Assembly: GCF_014648675.1 (NCBI RefSeq)
Contig: NZ_BMRO01000002.1
Coordinates: 185,810 to 249,809 of the forward strand
DNA length: 64,000 bases
Direction of reading: 5' to 3'
DNA from: Actinomadura livida
GTDB taxonomy: Bacteria; Actinomycetota; Actinomycetes; Streptosporangiales; Streptosporangiaceae
The notes beneath the pieces are model-generated. The model ran no database searches and had not been told where the DNA came from. It saw nothing but the letters and a program-made list of their open reading frames with translations. The first letter of the stretch is position 1. Each line of letters starts with the position of its first letter. A program made the position numbers and the translations under genes. This document shows, piece after piece, positions 44,351 to 53,714 of this stretch.

Positions 44351-45913
44351 TCAGTCCAGGGCGTGCTTGAGGACCTTGCCCGCCGGGTTGCGGGGCAGCC
44401 GGTCGAGGAACACCACGTCGCGGGGCACCTTGTGCCGGGCGAGGTTGGCGGCGACGTGCCCCTTGACGTCGTCCTCCGTCACGGCGGCGCCCGCGGCGCG
44501 GACCACGTGGGCGCGCAGCCGCTGCCCGAACTCGGCGTCGGGCACGCCCGTGACGGCGGCCTCCTCGATGCCCGGGTGGGCGGCGAGGAGGTCCTCGACC
44601 TCGCCCGGGTGGACGTTCTCGCCGCCCGACACGATCATGTCGTCGGCGCGGCCGTCGACGTGCAGCCGGCCGTCCGCGTCGACGTGCCCGAGGTCGCCGA
44701 CCGCCATCAGCCCGCCGACCTCCTCCTTGCCGCCCCCGCCGGTGTAGCCGCCGAACCGTGCGGGGGTGTCGACGAAGATGCGGCCGGTCGTGCCGGGCGC
44801 GGCGGGGCGGTCGTCGTCGCCGAGGATCGCCACGGTGGTCCCCGCGGGCGGGCGGCCGACGCACCCGGGCGCGGCGGCGAGGTCGTCCGGCCCGGCGATC
44901 GTGATGCAGGACGCCTCGGTGGAGCCGTAGAAGTTGTAGAGGACCGGCCCGAACGCCGCCAGGGCGCGCTCCGCGAGATCGGGGTCGAGCCGCGCGCCGC
45001 CCGTCATGACCACCTTGAGGCCGGACAGGTCGCGCTTCTCCGCGCCGGGGACGGCCAGGAGCCGGCTCAGCATCACCGGGACGGCGACGAACGACGCGCA
45101 CCGGTGCGCCTCCAGGTCGTCGAGGACGCCCGCCGCGTCGAACCGGCGGCGCAGCACCAGCGTCGACCCGAGCCCGAGCGCGAGGATCGCGGAGGTCAGC
45201 CCGAGGCCGTGGAACAGCGGCGGGCCGACGAACATGGCCTCCCCGCCGCGGAACGGCACCTTCGACAGGATGCCGCCGGGCAGCGCCATCGACCGGGACT
45301 GCGGCCGCGGCGCGCCCTTCGGCCGCCCGGACGTGCCGCTGGTGAGGATCACCATGGAGCCCGGCCGGGGCGGCGCGGGCGGCGGCGCGTCGTCCGCCCC
45401 GCCGATGAGGTCGTCCAGGTCGGCGTCGGTGAGGCGGGGCATGGCGAGGCCGTCCACGACGGGGGCGAACTCCTCGTCGTGCAGGACGGCGGTGACGCCC
45501 TCCCGCGTGACGGCGTCGCGGAGCTGCGGCGCGGCGAAGTCGGTGTTGAGGAACAGGACGGACGCGCCCGTCTTCGCCGCCCCCGACATGGCCTCCAGGA
45601 GGCCGCGGTGGTTGCGGCAGAGGACGCCCACGGTGTCGCCCGCGCCGATGCCGCGCGCCAGCAGGGCGTTGGCGAGCGCGTTGCAGCGCCGGTCCAGCTC
45701 GCCGAACGTGAGGCTCCCGCGGTCGTCGACCAGGCCGGTGCGGCGGGGGAAGCGGTGCGCGGGCAGCGCCGTCGCGGCGCCGAGCGGCCCGTACCGCCGC
45801 AGCGCCCGCGCCGTCGCGGCGAGGGCCCGCGGAGGCATCGGGCCGATCATCCCGGCGCGGGCGGCGGCGCGCAGCCCGCTGAGCTCGGCGGAGATACGGG
45901 TGCGCGTGACCAT
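44351..45913 (-). CDS. Acyl-CoA synthetase (AMP-binding, class I adenylate-forming)
   Basis: A 520-residue adenylate-forming ligase. The AMP-binding core is VILTSGTSGRPKGAPRP, followed by LYNFYGSTEAS, ADDMIVSGGENVHPGEVE and the C-terminal lysine loop RNPAGKVLKHALD. It activates a carboxylic acid to its CoA thioester, probably a fatty or aromatic acid. ATG at 45913 lies 23 bases from a 10-bp inverted repeat that it shares with the divergent PaaZ-like gene. The N-terminal residues are hydrophobic/basic. Substrate not deducible. Confidence 0.88.
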   Translation of the reverse strand: MVTRTRISAELSGLRAAARAGMIGPMPPRALAATARALRRYGPLGAATALPAHRFPRRTGLVDDRGSLTFGELDRRCNALANALLARGIGAGDTVGVLCRNHRGLLEAMSGAAKTGASVLFLNTDFAAPQLRDAVTREGVTAVLHDEEFAPVVDGLAMPRLTDADLDDLIGGADDAPPPAPPRPGSMVILTSGTSGRPKGAPRPQSRSMALPGGILSKVPFRGGEAMFVGPPLFHGLGLTSAILALGLGSTLVLRRRFDAAGVLDDLEAHRCASFVAVPVMLSRLLAVPGAEKRDLSGLKVVMTGGARLDPDLAERALAAFGPVLYNFYGSTEASCITIAGPDDLAAAPGCVGRPPAGTTVAILGDDDRPAAPGTTGRIFVDTPARFGGYTGGGGKEEVGGLMAVGDLGHVDADGRLHVDGRADDMIVSGGENVHPGEVEDLLAAHPGIEEAAVTGVPDAEFGQRLRAHVVRAAGAAVTEDDVKGHVAANLARHKVPRDVVFLDRLPRNPAGKVLKHALD

Positions 45914-45935
45914 GACCGGCAGCGTACGCAGGAAG

Positions 45936-45960
45936 AGGACAGATCCACAAGATCTGTCCT
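45936..45960. promoter_or_regulatory. Inverted repeat between the acyl-CoA synthetase and paaZ-like genes
   Basis: AGGACAGATC (45936-45945) and GATCTGTCCT (45951-45960) are perfect inverted arms around CACAA, extended with one mismatch to AA/TT. It sits in the divergent promoter region. The following TTTTG also makes it look like a weak plus-strand terminator, but the location favours an operator. Confidence 0.5.
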
Positions 45961-46094
45961 TTTGCTGCGGAGGTGGCGGCGGCGCCGGAGTGCGAGTACA
46001 CAAAAGCACCGGGTCCCGGCTGTCATGTCTGCGAGGCGTGAACGAGGCTCGTAGGTGGCAGGAAGACTCAGAGCAATGGACGAGGAGGTCCAAA

Positions 46095-48134
46095 GTGGTC
46101 GTGCTGCGCAGTTATGTATCGGGTTCATGGCGTGCTCCGGACGGCGAGGGGGTGCCGCTGCGCGACGCCGTCACCGGGGACGAGGTCGCCCGGATCTCGT
46201 CGGCGGGCGTCGACATGGGCGGTGCGCTGGAGTACGGCCGGAGGGTCGGCGGCCCGGTGCTGCGGGAGCTGACGTTCCACCAGCGGGCGGCCCTGCTCAA
46301 GGCGCTGGCGTCCCACCTGCGGGAGCATCGCGAGGAGCTGTACGCCCTGTCGGTGCGGACGGGCGCGACCCTGGGGGATTCGAAGTTCGACGTCGACGGC
46401 GGCATCGGCGTCCTGTTCGCCTATTCGAGCAAGGGCAAGCGCGAGCTGCCGAACGACACGGTGCTGATCGAGGGGGACGTCGAGCCGCTCGGGAAGGGCG
46501 GGACGTTCGTCGGGCAGCACCTGTGCACCCCGTCGCACGGCGTCGCGGTGCAGATCAACGCGTTCAACTTCCCGGTCTGGGGGCCGCTGGAGAAGCTCGC
46601 GCCCGCGTTCCTCGCCGGCGTGCCGAGCCTGATCAAGCCCGCGAGCCAGACCGCCTACCTGACGGCCCGGCTCGTCGAGCTGATCGTCGAGTCCGGCATC
46701 CTGCCGGAGGGCACCGTGCAGCTGGTCTGCGGCGACCCGGGCGACCTGCTCGACCACCTCACCGAGCAGGACGTCGTCGGGTTCACCGGGTCGGCGTCCA
46801 CCGCCCGGCTGCTGCGCACCCACCCCGCGATCGTGGGCAACGCGGTCCGGTTCAACGCCGAGGCCGACTCGCTGAACTGCTCGATCCTCGGGCCGGACGC
46901 CGCACCCGGCACCGCCGAGTTCGACCTGTACGTCAAGCAGCTCGTCGCGGAGATGACCGTCAAGGCGGGGCAGAAGTGCACCGCGATCCGCCGCGCGCTG
47001 GTCCCCGCGGCGCTCATCGACGACGTCGCCGACGCCGTCCGCGAGCGGCTGGCGAAGGTCACGGTCGGGAACCCGGCCGACCCGGAGGTGCGGATGGGCG
47101 CGCTCGCCGGCCTCGACCAGCGGGAGGAGGTGCGGCGCTCGCTGAAGGCGCTGCTGGACGCCGGGAGCCTCGTCTTCGGCGACCCCGGCCGCGTCGACGT
47201 GCGGGGCGCCGACGCCGAGCGGGGCGCGTTCATGTCGCCGATCCTGCTGCGCGCCGACGACACCGCGCGCGCCGAGCCGCACGAGGTCGAGGCGTTCGGG
47301 CCGGTCAGCACGCTGCTGCCCTACGACGGCGCCGAGGACGCCGTGCGGCTCGCGGTGCGGGGCCGCGGCAGCCTCGCCGGGTCGGTCGTGACCGCCGACG
47401 CGGAGTTCGCCCGGCACGTCGTGCTCGGCACCGCGCCGTGGCACGGGCGGCTGCTGGTGCTGAACTCCGAGGACGCCAAGGAGTCGACGGGGCACGGGTC
47501 GCCGCTGCCCGCGCTCGTCCACGGCGGCCCGGGACGCGCCGGAGGCGGCGAGGAGATGGGCGGGATCCGCGGGGTGGTGCACCACATGCGGCGCACCGCC
47601 GTGCAGGCCGGGCCCGCCATGCTGACCTCGATCACCGGGCGGTGGGTCCCCGGAACCGACCGGACGGTCACCGACGAGCACCCGTTCCGCAAGCACCTGG
47701 AGGACCTGCGCGTCGGCGACACCGCCGTCGGCGGCCCCCGGGCCGTGACCCTCGACGACGTGGAGCACTTCGCGGAGTTCACCGGCGACGTCTTCTACGC
47801 CCACATGGACGAGGAGGCCGCGAAGGCCAACCCGTTCTTCGGCGGGCGGGTCGCGCACGGCTACCTCGTCGTGTCGTTCGCCGCGGGGCTGTTCGTCGAC
47901 CCCGCCCCCGGGCCCGTCCTGGCGAACTACGGGCTGGAGAACCTGAGGTTCCTCACCCCGGTCAAGCCCGGGGACGAGCTGACCGTCACGCTCACCGCCA
48001 AGCAGATCACGCCGCGCGAGGGCGCCGGCTACGGCGAGGTGCGCTGGGACACCGACGTCACCAACCAGGAGGGCGCCTCGGTCGCCAAGTACGACGTGCT
48101 GACGCTGGTCGCCAAGCGTCCCAAGCAGGACTGA
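46095..48134 (+). CDS. paaZ: PaaZ-like fusion: aldehyde dehydrogenase plus enoyl-CoA (oxepin-CoA) hydratase
   Basis: A 679-residue bifunctional protein, about the size of E. coli PaaZ (681). Residues 1-515 are an aldehyde dehydrogenase with Glu in FNAEADSLNCS and nucleophilic Cys in KAGQKCTAIRRALV. Residues about 540-679 are a MaoC/R-hydratase domain (FTGDVFYAHMDEEAAKANPF, FGGRVAHGYLVVSF). PaaZ opens the oxepin-CoA ring in phenylacetate breakdown and oxidises the aldehyde. Start is GTG at 46095 with GAGGAGG upstream. The other paa genes are not in the window, so it may serve another CoA pathway. Confidence 0.9.
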   Translation: MVVLRSYVSGSWRAPDGEGVPLRDAVTGDEVARISSAGVDMGGALEYGRRVGGPVLRELTFHQRAALLKALASHLREHREELYALSVRTGATLGDSKFDVDGGIGVLFAYSSKGKRELPNDTVLIEGDVEPLGKGGTFVGQHLCTPSHGVAVQINAFNFPVWGPLEKLAPAFLAGVPSLIKPASQTAYLTARLVELIVESGILPEGTVQLVCGDPGDLLDHLTEQDVVGFTGSASTARLLRTHPAIVGNAVRFNAEADSLNCSILGPDAAPGTAEFDLYVKQLVAEMTVKAGQKCTAIRRALVPAALIDDVADAVRERLAKVTVGNPADPEVRMGALAGLDQREEVRRSLKALLDAGSLVFGDPGRVDVRGADAERGAFMSPILLRADDTARAEPHEVEAFGPVSTLLPYDGAEDAVRLAVRGRGSLAGSVVTADAEFARHVVLGTAPWHGRLLVLNSEDAKESTGHGSPLPALVHGGPGRAGGGEEMGGIRGVVHHMRRTAVQAGPAMLTSITGRWVPGTDRTVTDEHPFRKHLEDLRVGDTAVGGPRAVTLDDVEHFAEFTGDVFYAHMDEEAAKANPFFGGRVAHGYLVVSFAAGLFVDPAPGPVLANYGLENLRFLTPVKPGDELTVTLTAKQITPREGAGYGEVRWDTDVTNQEGASVAKYDVLTLVAKRPKQD

Positions 48135-48145
48135 CGAGTCGCACC

Positions 48146-48175
48146 GGCGGCCCCGCCCGGCCGGGCGGGGCCGCC
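48146..48175. terminator. Perfect 30-bp palindromic terminator
   Basis: Two 15-base arms (GGCGGCCCCGCCCGG and its reverse complement) with no spacer, between convergent stops. No T-tract. Probably bidirectional. Confidence 0.75.
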
Positions 48176-48179
48176 CGGG

Positions 48180-49559
48180 TCAGCCCACCCACACGGTCTT
48201 GGCGTTGCAGAAGGCGCGCATGCCCTCCGCCGACAGCTCGCGGCCGTAGCCGGAGCGCTTCACGCCGCCGAACGGCAGCTCCGGGTACGAGGTCGTCTTG
48301 CCGTTGATGAAGACCTGCCCGGCGTCCAGCTCGCGGACGAACCGCTCCCGTTCGGCGTCGTCGCGCGTCCAGGCGTTCGAGCCGAGCCCGAAGCCCGTCG
48401 CGTTCGCGACCTCGACGGCCTCCGCGATCCCGCCGACCCGGAAGAGGGAGGCGACCGGCCCGAAGACCTCCTCGTGGTACATGCGCATATCGGGCGTCAC
48501 GCCGGAGAGGACGGTCGGCGGGTAGAACCAGCCGGTGCCGTCCAGGCGTTCGCCGCCGCACAGCACCTCGGCGCCCTTGCCCACCGCGTCGGCGACGAGC
48601 TCCTCGACCTCGGCGCGCCCCTCCTCGCTGACGAGGGGGCCGACGTCGGTGGACTCGTCCATCGGGTCGCCGACCCTCATCGCCCGCATGTTCCCGACGA
48701 ACAGCCGCTCGAACTCGTCGGCGCACGCCGCGTCGACGATGAAGCGCTTGGCCGAGATGCAGCTCTGCCCGTTGTTGAGGCACCGCGAGTCGGCCGCCGT
48801 CCGCGCGGCGGCCTCGAGGTCGGCCGACGGCATCACCACGAACGGGTCGCTGCCGCCGAGCTCCAGGACGGTCGGCTTCACCTCGTCCCCGGCGATCGCG
48901 GCGACGGACCGCCCCGCGGGCTCGCTCCCGGTGAGCGTCGCGGCCTTCACCCGCGGGTCGCGCAGCACCCGCTCCACCTTGGACGAGCCGATGAGCAGCG
49001 TCTGGAACGCGCCCTCGGGGAACCCGGCGCGGCGGAAGAGGTCCTCCAGGAACAGGGCCGTCTGCGGGACGTTCGAGGCGTGCTTCAGGAGCCCGACGTT
49101 GCCCGCCATCAGGGCCGGCGCCGCGAACCTGATCACCTGCCAGAGCGGGAAGTTCCACGGCATGACCGCCAGCACCGGGCCGAGCGGCTCGTAGCGCACG
49201 TAGGCGTCGCTCGCGCCCACGTCCCCGGCGTCGGCCGGGCGCCTGCCGGCGAGGAACTCCTCCGCGTGCCCGGCGTAGAACCGGCACGCCTTGGCGCACT
49301 TCTGCGCCTCGGCCACGGCGGCCTTCAGCGTCTTGCCCATCTCCGTCGTCAGCATCGCGCCGATCCGGTCGGCCTCCCCGTCGAGGACGCCGGCCGCCGC
49401 GCGCATCCACTCCGCCCGCTGCCCGAGGCTCGTCGTCCGGAAGGAGGCGAACGTCTCCGCCGCCCGCGCGATCCGCCGGTCGACCTCCTCGTCGGCCAGC
49501 GCGTCGAAGGTCTTCTCGACCTCCCCCGTTGCGGGGTTGGTCGTGGCGATCGTCGTCAT
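48180..49559 (-). CDS. gabD1: Succinate-semialdehyde dehydrogenase (NADP)
   Basis: A 459-residue aldehyde dehydrogenase of the mycobacterial GabD1 type. Motifs: VMPWNFPLWQVIRFAAPALM, catalytic Glu in VLELGGSDPFVV and Cys in CLNNGQSCISAKRFIV, and the end VKRSGYGRELSAEGMRAFCN. It oxidises succinic semialdehyde to succinate. ATG at 49559 with AGGGAG about 10 bases upstream. No GABA transaminase is adjacent. Confidence 0.9.
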   Translation of the reverse strand: MTTIATTNPATGEVEKTFDALADEEVDRRIARAAETFASFRTTSLGQRAEWMRAAAGVLDGEADRIGAMLTTEMGKTLKAAVAEAQKCAKACRFYAGHAEEFLAGRRPADAGDVGASDAYVRYEPLGPVLAVMPWNFPLWQVIRFAAPALMAGNVGLLKHASNVPQTALFLEDLFRRAGFPEGAFQTLLIGSSKVERVLRDPRVKAATLTGSEPAGRSVAAIAGDEVKPTVLELGGSDPFVVMPSADLEAAARTAADSRCLNNGQSCISAKRFIVDAACADEFERLFVGNMRAMRVGDPMDESTDVGPLVSEEGRAEVEELVADAVGKGAEVLCGGERLDGTGWFYPPTVLSGVTPDMRMYHEEVFGPVASLFRVGGIAEAVEVANATGFGLGSNAWTRDDAERERFVRELDAGQVFINGKTTSYPELPFGGVKRSGYGRELSAEGMRAFCNAKTVWVG

Positions 49560-49658
49560 GTCGGGATACTCCCTGGATGTCCGCTGTTCTCAGCGGGGTG
49601 CCCGAGGGACCGTCCCGGAAACGCCCGGCGCGGGCGGCCGCGCCAAGCGGCGGGCCGG

Positions 49659-50477
49659 CTAGCTCCGTGCGGCGCCGGCCGCGGGACGCAGCAGCGCCTC
49701 CTGGGCGATCGAGGCGACCAGCGTCCCGTCCGCGGTGTGCAGCGTCCCCCGCGCGAGGCCGCGGGCGCCGTGGTTCGCGACCGGGCCGACCGAGTAGAGC
49801 AGCCACCGGTCGGCGCGCGGCGGCCGGTGGAACCACACCGCGTGGTCGAGCGTGACCGCCGTGACCAGGTCGCGCGGCGAGCCCGGCGCGCGGGCGCTGC
49901 TGACCACCCCCATGTCCGACAGGTAGGCGACCAGGCAGGCGTGCAGCGCCGGGTCGTCGTCCAGCGGCCCCGCCGCCCGGATCCAGAACGGGTGCGCGAC
50001 CGGCCACTCGCCCTCCGGGGGCGGGTTCACGACGCGGACGTCGAAGCCCGGCGGATGGCGGAGGAACGCGGGCAGCTCCAGCGGCTCCAGCCCCTCGGGG
50101 CCCGGCACCCCGGCCGGGGCGCCGTCCTGCCAGTCGAACCCGTCCTCCGGGTCGTGGAACGAGGCGATGAGCTCCAGGATCGGCTTCCCGCCCTGGCTCG
50201 CCGTGACGTGCCGGGTCGAGAACGACCGGCCGTCGCGGGTCCGGGACACGTCGAAGGTCAGCGGCTCGTCCGGCGTCCCCGGGCGGATGAAGTAGGCGTG
50301 CAGGGAGTGCGGCGGGCGCCCGTCCGCCGTCAGGCACGCGGCGCGCAGGCTCTGCCCGGCGACCTGGCCGCCGAACAGCCGCGGGCGCCCGACCGGCGGC
50401 GAGGTGGCGAGGAAGGAGTCGCCGCCGAGCGCCGCCAGCTCGAACATCCGCGTGAGCTCCGTGGGGACCTCGCTCAT
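49659..50477 (-). CDS. tesB: Acyl-CoA thioesterase II
   Basis: A 272-residue double-hotdog thioesterase. RLFGGQVAGQSLRAACLTA, HSLHAYFIRPGTPDEPLTF, TLDHAVWFHRPPRADRWLLY and LVASIAQEALLR are TesB signatures; the last carries the catalytic Gln. It hydrolyses medium- and long-chain acyl-CoA. The ATG at 50477 is selected over an upstream start because AGGAGG lies 7 bases before it. It lies 100 bp downstream of nothing and ahead of gabD1 on the same strand, without evidence of coupling. Confidence 0.92.
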   Translation of the reverse strand: MSEVPTELTRMFELAALGGDSFLATSPPVGRPRLFGGQVAGQSLRAACLTADGRPPHSLHAYFIRPGTPDEPLTFDVSRTRDGRSFSTRHVTASQGGKPILELIASFHDPEDGFDWQDGAPAGVPGPEGLEPLELPAFLRHPPGFDVRVVNPPPEGEWPVAHPFWIRAAGPLDDDPALHACLVAYLSDMGVVSSARAPGSPRDLVTAVTLDHAVWFHRPPRADRWLLYSVGPVANHGARGLARGTLHTADGTLVASIAQEALLRPAAGAARS

Positions 50478-50589
50478 CCGGGAACCTCCTGCGCCTCGCA
50501 CCCCGCCTCGCACAGGGGGCGACCCTACCGGCGGCTCCGGTCGCCTGCGCGGCGGGGACCGGCCCTGATACGGTCACGCGCGGTCGACC

Positions 50590-50595
50590 TATGAT
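50590..50595 (+). promoter_or_regulatory. Possible -10 element of the pgi promoter
   Basis: TATGAT (50590-50595) is the best match to a housekeeping -10 box in the spacer upstream of pgi. CTGATA (50565-50570) could be a weak -35, with a long 19-base spacer. The leader would be about 63 bases. Confidence 0.3.
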
Positions 50596-50664
50596 CGCCG
50601 GTGGGGCGGCGCGGCACCCGGGGGACATCGGTGCCCGCACGCCCCTGAGGAGATGAGAGAGGCA

Positions 50665-52311
50665 ATGTCAGATATCACCGAGTCGCCCGAGTGGTCCGCG
50701 CTGGCGGCGCATCAGGCGGAGATCGCCGGGCGGCACCTGCGCGAGCTCTTCGCGGACGATCCGGGGCGCGTCGGCCGCATGACCGTCACCGCGGGGGACC
50801 TCCTCCTGGACTACTCCAAGCACCGCGTCACCGGCGAGACGATGAGGCTGCTGACGGCGCTCGCCGAGCGGGCGGGGCTGCGCGGCCGGATCGAGGCGAT
50901 GTTCACCGGCGAGCGCATCAACGTCAGCGAGGACCGCGCCGTCCTGCACACCGCGCTGCGGCTCCCGCCCGGCGAGTCGCTGACCGTGGACGGGCAGGAC
51001 GTCGCCGGCGCCGTCCACGCCGTCCTGGACAAGATGGCCGACTTCTCCCGGCGGGTCCGCACGGGGGAGTGGACGGGCTTCACCGGCAAGCGCATCACGA
51101 CCGTCGTCAACATCGGCATCGGCGGCTCCGACCTCGGGCCCGCCATGGCCTACGAGGCCCTCAGCGACTACGCGGACGCCGGCGTCGCCTGCCGGTTCGT
51201 CTCCAACATCGACCCCGCCGACATCGCCGGGAAGCTCGCCGGCCTCGACCCCGAGCAGACGCTGTTCGTCGTCAGCTCCAAGACGTTCGGCACGCTGGAG
51301 ACCCTCACCAACGCCAAGGCGGCGCGGCGGTGGCTCGTCGACCGGCTCGGCGACGACGCCGCGGTCGCGCGGCACTTCGTCGCGGTGTCGACGAACGCCG
51401 AGCGCGTCGCCGAGTTCGGCATCGACCCCGCCAACATGTTCGTCTTCTGGGACTGGGTCGGCGGGCGCTACTCCTTCGACGGCGCCATCGGCCTCTCGCT
51501 GATGATCGCGATCGGCGGGGAGGCGTTCCGCGAGATGCTCGCCGGGTTCCGCGAGATCGACGAGCACTTCCGCGCCGCGCCGTTCGAGGAGAACATGCCG
51601 GTCGTGATGGGGCTGCTCGGCGTCTGGTACACCGACTTCTTCGGCGCGCAGACCCGGGCCGTCCTGCCCTACGCCCAGCGGCTGGCGCGCTTCCCCGCCT
51701 ACCTCCAGCAGCTCACGATGGAGTCCAACGGCAAGTCGGTGCGGGCCGACGGGGCGCCCGTCGTCGCGCAGACCGGCGAGATCTTCTGGGGCGAGCCCGG
51801 CACCAACGGGCAGCACGCCTTCTACCAGCTCCTGCACCAGGGGACCCGGCTCGTCCCCGCCGACTTCATCGGCTTCGCCGAGCCGTTCGCGGAGCCGGAG
51901 GCCGAAGGGGCGGCGGGCATGCACGACCTGCTGACCGCGAACCTGCTCGCGCAGACCTCGGCGCTCGCGTTCGGCAAGACCGCCGAGGAGATCGCCGCCG
52001 AGGGGACGCCCGCGGAGCTCGTCCCGCACAAGGTCATGCCGGGCAACCGCCCGACCAGCACGATCCTGGCGCCGAAGCTCACCCCGAAGACGCTCGGCTC
52101 CCTGGTCGCGCTGTACGAGCAGATCGTGTTCGTCGAGGGGACGATCTGGGGCATCGACTCCTTCGACCAGTGGGGCGTCGAGCTCGGCAAGGTCATGGCG
52201 ATGGACCTCGTGCCCGCGCTCACCTCCGCCGAGCCGCCGGGCGGGGCGCCCGACGCGTCGACCGCGGCCCTCGTCCGCCGGTACCGCGAACTGCGCGGCC
52301 GCAGGGTCTGA
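50665..52311 (+). CDS. pgi: Glucose-6-phosphate isomerase
   Basis: A 548-residue glycolytic enzyme interconverting glucose 6-phosphate and fructose 6-phosphate. Motifs: [76 protein letters not shown] and the C-terminal signature [16 protein letters not shown] at 50665 with GAGAGAGG upstream; an in-frame ATG at 50653 is an alternative. Two hairpins follow the stop. Confidence 0.97.
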   Translation: MSDITESPEWSALAAHQAEIAGRHLRELFADDPGRVGRMTVTAGDLLLDYSKHRVTGETMRLLTALAERAGLRGRIEAMFTGERINVSEDRAVLHTALRLPPGESLTVDGQDVAGAVHAVLDKMADFSRRVRTGEWTGFTGKRITTVVNIGIGGSDLGPAMAYEALSDYADAGVACRFVSNIDPADIAGKLAGLDPEQTLFVVSSKTFGTLETLTNAKAARRWLVDRLGDDAAVARHFVAVSTNAERVAEFGIDPANMFVFWDWVGGRYSFDGAIGLSLMIAIGGEAFREMLAGFREIDEHFRAAPFEENMPVVMGLLGVWYTDFFGAQTRAVLPYAQRLARFPAYLQQLTMESNGKSVRADGAPVVAQTGEIFWGEPGTNGQHAFYQLLHQGTRLVPADFIGFAEPFAEPEAEGAAGMHDLLTANLLAQTSALAFGKTAEEIAAEGTPAELVPHKVMPGNRPTSTILAPKLTPKTLGSLVALYEQIVFVEGTIWGIDSFDQWGVELGKVMAMDLVPALTSAEPPGGAPDASTAALVRRYRELRGRRV

Positions 52312-52314
52312 CAC

Positions 52315-52333
52315 CCCGGGTCCAGGACCCGGG
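52315..52333. terminator. Small hairpin after pgi
   Basis: CCCGGGTCC, one base, GGACCCGGG: a 9-bp perfect stem beginning 4 bases after the pgi stop. It probably acts with the larger hairpin at 52349. Confidence 0.45.
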
Positions 52334-52348
52334 TCCCGGAGCGACGGA

Positions 52349-52377
52349 CGGGCCCGCCGGAACGGCCGGCGGGCCCG
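52349..52377. terminator. Bidirectional hairpin between pgi and the EF-hand gene
   Basis: CGGGCCCGCCGG and CCGGCGGGCCCG are exact inverted arms around AACGG. It lies 20 bases from the convergent EF-hand stop. Confidence 0.65.
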
Positions 52378-52396
52378 CCGGTGTCCTGCCGCGGGT

Positions 52397-52654
52397 TCAG
52401 GCGCGTGCGCCGGGCAGCGGGCCCCTCGCCCAGCCCTGGGACTCCAGGATCGCGCGGAACTCCCCGTAGGAGATGAACCCGTCGAGGTTGGTGTCCGCCT
52501 TCTCGAACCTGTCCTGCGTCTCGGCGCGCGTCCACGCGAGCCCGAGCTCGTCGAGGACGAGGGTGAACTCCATCAGGTCGAGCTTCTCGTCGCCGCCGAG
52601 GTCCGCGCGCTTGAACACGGCAAGAAGGTCGTCCCCGGCCGGTCTCGTCGTCAT
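52397..52654 (-). CDS. EF-hand calcium-binding protein
   Basis: An 85-residue calmodulin-like protein. The second EF loop, DTNLDGFISYGEF, has all canonical Ca2+ ligands (Asp-x-Asn-x-Asp-Gly-x-Ile-x3-Glu). The first, DLGGDEKLDLMEF, is degenerate and may not bind. The two helix-loop-helix units fit the helices around them. Small EF-hand proteins (calerythrin/CabD-like) occur in streptomycetes as calcium buffers or sensors. ATG at 52654 has GAGGAG upstream. Confidence 0.88.
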   Translation of the reverse strand: MTTRPAGDDLLAVFKRADLGGDEKLDLMEFTLVLDELGLAWTRAETQDRFEKADTNLDGFISYGEFRAILESQGWARGPLPGARA

Positions 52655-52747
52655 CTCGCTCCTCGTTCCGGTCCGATGTGGCCACGCATCATGTCATAAG
52701 GAGCGAGCCGGTCAATACGCGAAACGCCGCAGGAAGGAAGCCCTTTC

Positions 52748-53473
52748 CTACTCGCCAGTCAACTCCGGGACGCGGTGCCGGTACCGCTCCAGCAGCGCCG
52801 CGTTCACCGCGTCGCCGCCGGGCACGTTCGCGCTCGTCCAGCGGGCGGGGTCCGCGCCGCGCTCCGCCGCGAGGTCGTCGAGGGCGGCCAGGACGCGCGC
52901 CCACGCGTACGCGGCGAGCACCGTGGAGACGGCGGCCGTGCGGGGCGCCCCCGCGGGATGCAGGACGTCGCCGGGCGGGACGCGGGTGTCCAGGACGATC
53001 CGGGCGTGATCGGCCAGCGTCGTGGCGGTCCGGGCCGCGGCGCCCCGCGCAGCCCGCACCGACGTCACCGCGACCACCGGCACCTCCCGCGCCGCGCACT
53101 CCGCGGCGATCTCGACCGGGTAGGGGTTGCGGCCGCTGGTGGAGAACACGACCGCGACGTCGGGCGGGGCGGGCGCCGCTGCTTCCACGACGGCGCGGCC
53201 GGCCCCGGCGCGCCGCTCGGCGCGGGTGCTGCGCACGGCGCCGCCGAGCGGGAGGACCCGGGGGTCCCAGACGGGGCGGACCGCGGCGAGGCCGCCGGCC
53301 CGGTAGAACGTCTCGCACACCAGGGCGAGGGAGTGCCCGGCCCCCGCGACGTGCACGATCCCGCCGGCCTCGACCGAGTCCAGCAGGAGCGCGGCGGCCT
53401 CCCCGATCGCCTCGCCGGAGGCCGTGTCGAGATCGTCCAGCAGTCCTCGGACCCGGGCGGGAAAGTCGGTCAT
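52748..53473 (-). CDS. SIS-domain phosphosugar-binding protein
   Basis: A 241-residue SIS protein resembling the UPF0309 group. The phosphosugar-binding loops are HVAGAGHSLALVCETFYRAG and VVFSTSGRNPYPVEIAAECA, then VVAVTSVRAAR. These proteins are often paired with a PTS, kinase or amino-sugar catabolic genes. A PfkB kinase diverges 241 bp away, so both may use one sugar phosphate. ATG at 53473 has GAGGAGG upstream. Confidence 0.85.
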   Translation of the reverse strand: MTDFPARVRGLLDDLDTASGEAIGEAAALLLDSVEAGGIVHVAGAGHSLALVCETFYRAGGLAAVRPVWDPRVLPLGGAVRSTRAERRAGAGRAVVEAAAPAPPDVAVVFSTSGRNPYPVEIAAECAAREVPVVAVTSVRAARGAAARTATTLADHARIVLDTRVPPGDVLHPAGAPRTAAVSTVLAAYAWARVLAALDDLAAERGADPARWTSANVPGGDAVNAALLERYRHRVPELTGE

Positions 53474-53491
53474 CGGGCAGCTCCTCCTCGC

Positions 53492-53528
53492 GTTCCACCC
53501 GTGGCGACCGGTGGAACCACTTGGTGGT
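53492..53528. promoter_or_regulatory. Overlapping inverted repeats upstream of the SIS gene
   Basis: GTTCCACC (53492-53499) and GGTGGAAC (53510-53517) are perfect arms with a 10-base spacer. ACCAC-TTG-GTGGT (53516-53528) follows and shares the last bases. Located 19 bp upstream of the SIS start, they could bind a GntR- or RpiR-type sugar-phosphate regulator. Confidence 0.4.
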
Positions 53529-53714
53529 CAACGGGCGGCGGCGTCGCGCGACCCGGCGAAATCTCCCAGCTCCATACGGAAAGGAGAGCACTCAAGGGGA
53601 AAAACGGGCAGTCAGTCGACCGGGTTCCGGCTGTACGTTCGACGTAGACGTGTTTGTCAGCCGTGCGGGCTAGGGTCCGGAGGACCGTGCCCAGCCTCGC
53701 ACCCGGGGGGCCTC

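Noticed and set aside
45936..45963. Intrinsic terminator (stem plus TTTT)
   Set aside because: Located between divergent starts with no gene to terminate on the plus strand, and the T-run is only four bases; operator role is more likely.
46095..48134. Complete phenylacetate degradation cluster
   Set aside because: Only the PaaZ-like gene and a general acyl-CoA synthetase are present; no paaABCDE, paaG, paaH, paaJ or paaK signature is visible.
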